Positions 63,201-64,000 of a stretch of DNA of 64,000 nucleotides are shown here, in pieces. The translations under genes were made by a program, and so were the position numbers. Source of the stretch: G963663615 sp963663615 (lineage in GTDB: Bacteria; Bacteroidota; Ignavibacteria; Ignavibacteriales; Melioribacteraceae). Position 1 is the stretch's first letter, and each line of letters opens with the position of its first letter. The notes beneath the pieces are model-generated. The model did no database searches. It had not been told where the DNA came from and saw nothing but the letters and a program-made list of their open reading frames with translations. The stretch covers positions 3,782,001-3,846,000 of the forward strand of contig OY760517.1 of the NCBI GenBank assembly GCA_963663615.1, in the 5' to 3' direction.

Positions 63201-64000
63201 CACTAATCTTAAAAGGTCAATAACACTGAAGTCGATAATAGTATTATCAACGAAAGTAATCTCAATGTTTGGTGTACCTAAATAGCCAGTTTGAGAATTA
63301 TTATCAACATATAGTGCACAAACTTCAATTATTTTTGCTTGACCACTAGTAAGTATATTTGTTGCACCACATTTAATTTTTAAATGTGCTGTGGCATCAG
63401 ATTCATTTAAATTAGAAATTTTTGAAAGATCAATATTTTCATCAAAGTAGACGTGATAATTTCTATAATAATAGTAGGTTGGATCAGGTTCAGATGACAT
63501 TTTTTCATCGGACAAAGTTCCATCAATTGGAGGGAGAATATCTCCACTGCTTTTATCAGTACTTACATAAACATAGTGACCTACTACTCCATTATTGGTT
63601 TCATTAATAGTTACTCTTCTTTCAATCACAGGTGTAATTAAAGTTGAGTATGGTTGATTCGATATTGAAAAATCTCCCGGAAACGCAGCTGATTTCATTC
63701 TTCTAAAATTGTCATAAGTATATTCTGATAGATATTCATTCGGGTCCACATCAGCTACAAGATTTCCAATTTCGTCATAATCAGAAAATTGTTCATAAAC
63801 TTTCCCTGTATTTAGATCTGAAGTAATAGTTTTATATGCAGACATTATATTGATATCTGATCGATTTATGTGTTTAATTTCTCGAGTACCATCTGCATAT
63901 AATTTTGTAGCATCAAATGAATATGATTGAGTTAAATTACTTCCATTGGGATTGTAAGTTGAACTGTAAGTAATACTCGGGTAATAATAATCAATATTTA
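60201..64000 (-). CDS. Rhs-repeat polymorphic toxin (5' end outside window)
   Basis: The frame is open from the right window edge to a stop at 60201, at least 1,265 residues, with no start needed inside. It carries many YD repeats (YDEIGNLVADVDP, YDSFGNLINTQENN, YDKLGNIVKES). The Rhs-associated core ends in FTGKERDKLTKFDYFGARYY, MSVDPMADKYPGWSPYNYCA and NNPIILVDPDGK. The variable C-terminal 190 residues (from about APNAVWGFFIGGG) include a glycine-rich, partly hydrophobic stretch and a basic helical end (KKAKDAKQIYEDFGAGVIEE) of unknown toxin class. Such proteins deliver a C-terminal toxin to neighbouring cells. The next gene is the likely immunity partner. Confidence 0.9.
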   Translation of the reverse strand, partial: NIDYYYPSITYSSTYNPNGSNLTQSYSFDATKLYADGTREIKHINRSDINIMSAYKTITSDLNTGKVYEQFSDYDEIGNLVADVDPNEYLSEYTYDNFRRMKSAAFPGDFSISNQPYSTLITPVIERRVTINETNNGVVGHYVYVSTDKSSGDILPPIDGTLSDEKMSSEPDPTYYYYRNYHVYFDENIDLSKISNLNESDATAHLKIKCGATNILTSGQAKIIEVCALYVDNNSQTGYLGTPNIEITFVDNTIIDFSVIDLLRLVPSGKALKGFRFITRPNINASTNVKTKKMSFDESYVPQLITNLKETNPQGQTNYVTYSFDYSNHNRTVMLTEFMEHMDSSSKSIVTQSEWDALGRLYKFKQFDLQGNPRIKSLSEMNYNGDVTKITDALGRNTFNYYDEQGRLSEKRLIDENSSSSILTNSYDLVVENGEVFARTRSKDAQNVITETYLNNLGNKVKDRFYKEASPSVYTETHYEYDDFNRLTKIISQGGIETTYEYYDEGSRLKSKSSPDHSTIKYKYDSFGNLINTQENNRFDDAQLKEMFENVFNVYDGLNRKTKVGVIELNEEQINNIDNYVAFVNIWQADTANLVVIHQFDEYSGTGVFAGVTAPIPLMINLKGRLAATAFRDKPGQPWSYKYYGYNERGQIKYYYLSYQGGALKGILYEYDKLGNIVKESIGNSYQGIRKYNYYDEFGRLVETKSSKDSDYGLTDFTFSYYDDDKIEEQSFQGGVKTNYTYNSRGLLEQIYTTNTSNLSLPEIYKERIYYLNNNNIEYTWHDNYAFTPINGSNCAFKFYYDHLNQITYASSSEHTCTFRYVGENEPGKLRLIIRPGERYDNTYKAGTNQLQSVRLNQQTSYYFDYDKKGNMTHNGLSDIYINDYNYKNLPLNTESNDSEYYHYDESGNRIYKKNTSKEECYFVDAYGKIQAVYDKNSSYYNTFYLQNGLGKIDVDYGTGTSSKVFNRAYYIKDHLRSVRVTIDEDGDVLSAQDYYPFGKIIPSRSYNVGDPNDKFKFTGKERDKLTKFDYFGARYYDSNIALWMSVDPMADKYPGWSPYNYCANNPIILVDPDGKAPNAVWGFFIGGGVELVGQMTTSMIINGDSFTEAFKNVDWTDVGTSAVIGAASSGLSSWNAIGKTTKLVANATLNIVEGYTQANTGSNTSEYGISEVAVDGALGATAEVFGDSYKKFKQGSREGKSLAHNAKRTQNIAKRATARPSQIKKAKDAKQIYEDFGAGVIEEIVKVYGRETAEKMKKIKLIDY

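Overview
The window looks like the chromosome of a low-GC, Gram-negative bacterium of the Bacteroidota/Chlorobi side, most likely an Ignavibacteria-type organism. The reasons are three secreted proteins ending in the type IX secretion (T9SS) tail containing YPNPFNP, a Gld-type ABC transporter operon, many multiheme c-type cytochromes, and clear Shine-Dalgarno sequences (GGAG/GAGG), which are rarer in classical Bacteroidetes. I saw no rRNA or tRNA gene. This taxonomic call is inference.

Layout. (1) 1-5000: the 5' part of a lamin-tail-domain surface protein, a small membrane protein, an SDR oxidoreductase with a MATE exporter, and a deoxyhypusine-synthase-like gene. (2) 5000-7200: an eroding stretch with a DUF4160/DUF2442 pair (the first lacks a normal start codon), trmO, and two decayed exported-protein genes. 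(3) 7200-15220: an electron-transfer region on the minus strand. It holds a tetraheme cytochrome, an outer-membrane barrel, a 14-heme cytochrome and a heptaheme lipoprotein (a porin-cytochrome conduit layout), then a PAS/sigma-54 activator, then a TPR protein and an octaheme cytochrome carrying a T9SS tail. A sigma-54 promoter and a perfect upstream palindrome lie before the last pair. (4) 15480-36650: mostly housekeeping and envelope genes (TPR/YaiO-like barrel protein, VanX-type dipeptidase, NDP-forming acyl-CoA synthetase, serine hydrolases, the GldA/F/G-DUF4340 operon, rpiA, a glycosyltransferase with a DUF4922 phosphorylase-like protein, a fatty-acyl-CoA ligase). (5) 36850-44150: a large T9SS-secreted protein, hypothetical proteins, a deacetylase-like lipoprotein, an aminotransferase. 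(6) 44372-45807: a 1.4 kb insertion carrying one TIR-domain gene, bounded by two copies of the 3' end of the neighbouring alpha-amylase gene. (7) 45767-58050: amylase, a free-standing B12 domain with the light-sensor Wx9EH motif, lipoproteins, an S9 peptidase, MscS, a class II photolyase, EVE, alpha/beta hydrolase, DUF192 and HIT proteins. (8) 58050-64000: an Rhs polymorphic-toxin locus, with the main rhs gene (5' end outside the window), its immunity candidate, and a displaced second toxin/immunity tail whose Rhs-core remnant is studded with five short palindromic insertions.

The strongest candidates for something new are the TIR gene flanked by duplicated amylase 3' ends, the palindrome-riddled orphan rhs tail, and the sigma-54-controlled, T9SS-tagged octaheme cytochrome next to a porin-cytochrome cluster.
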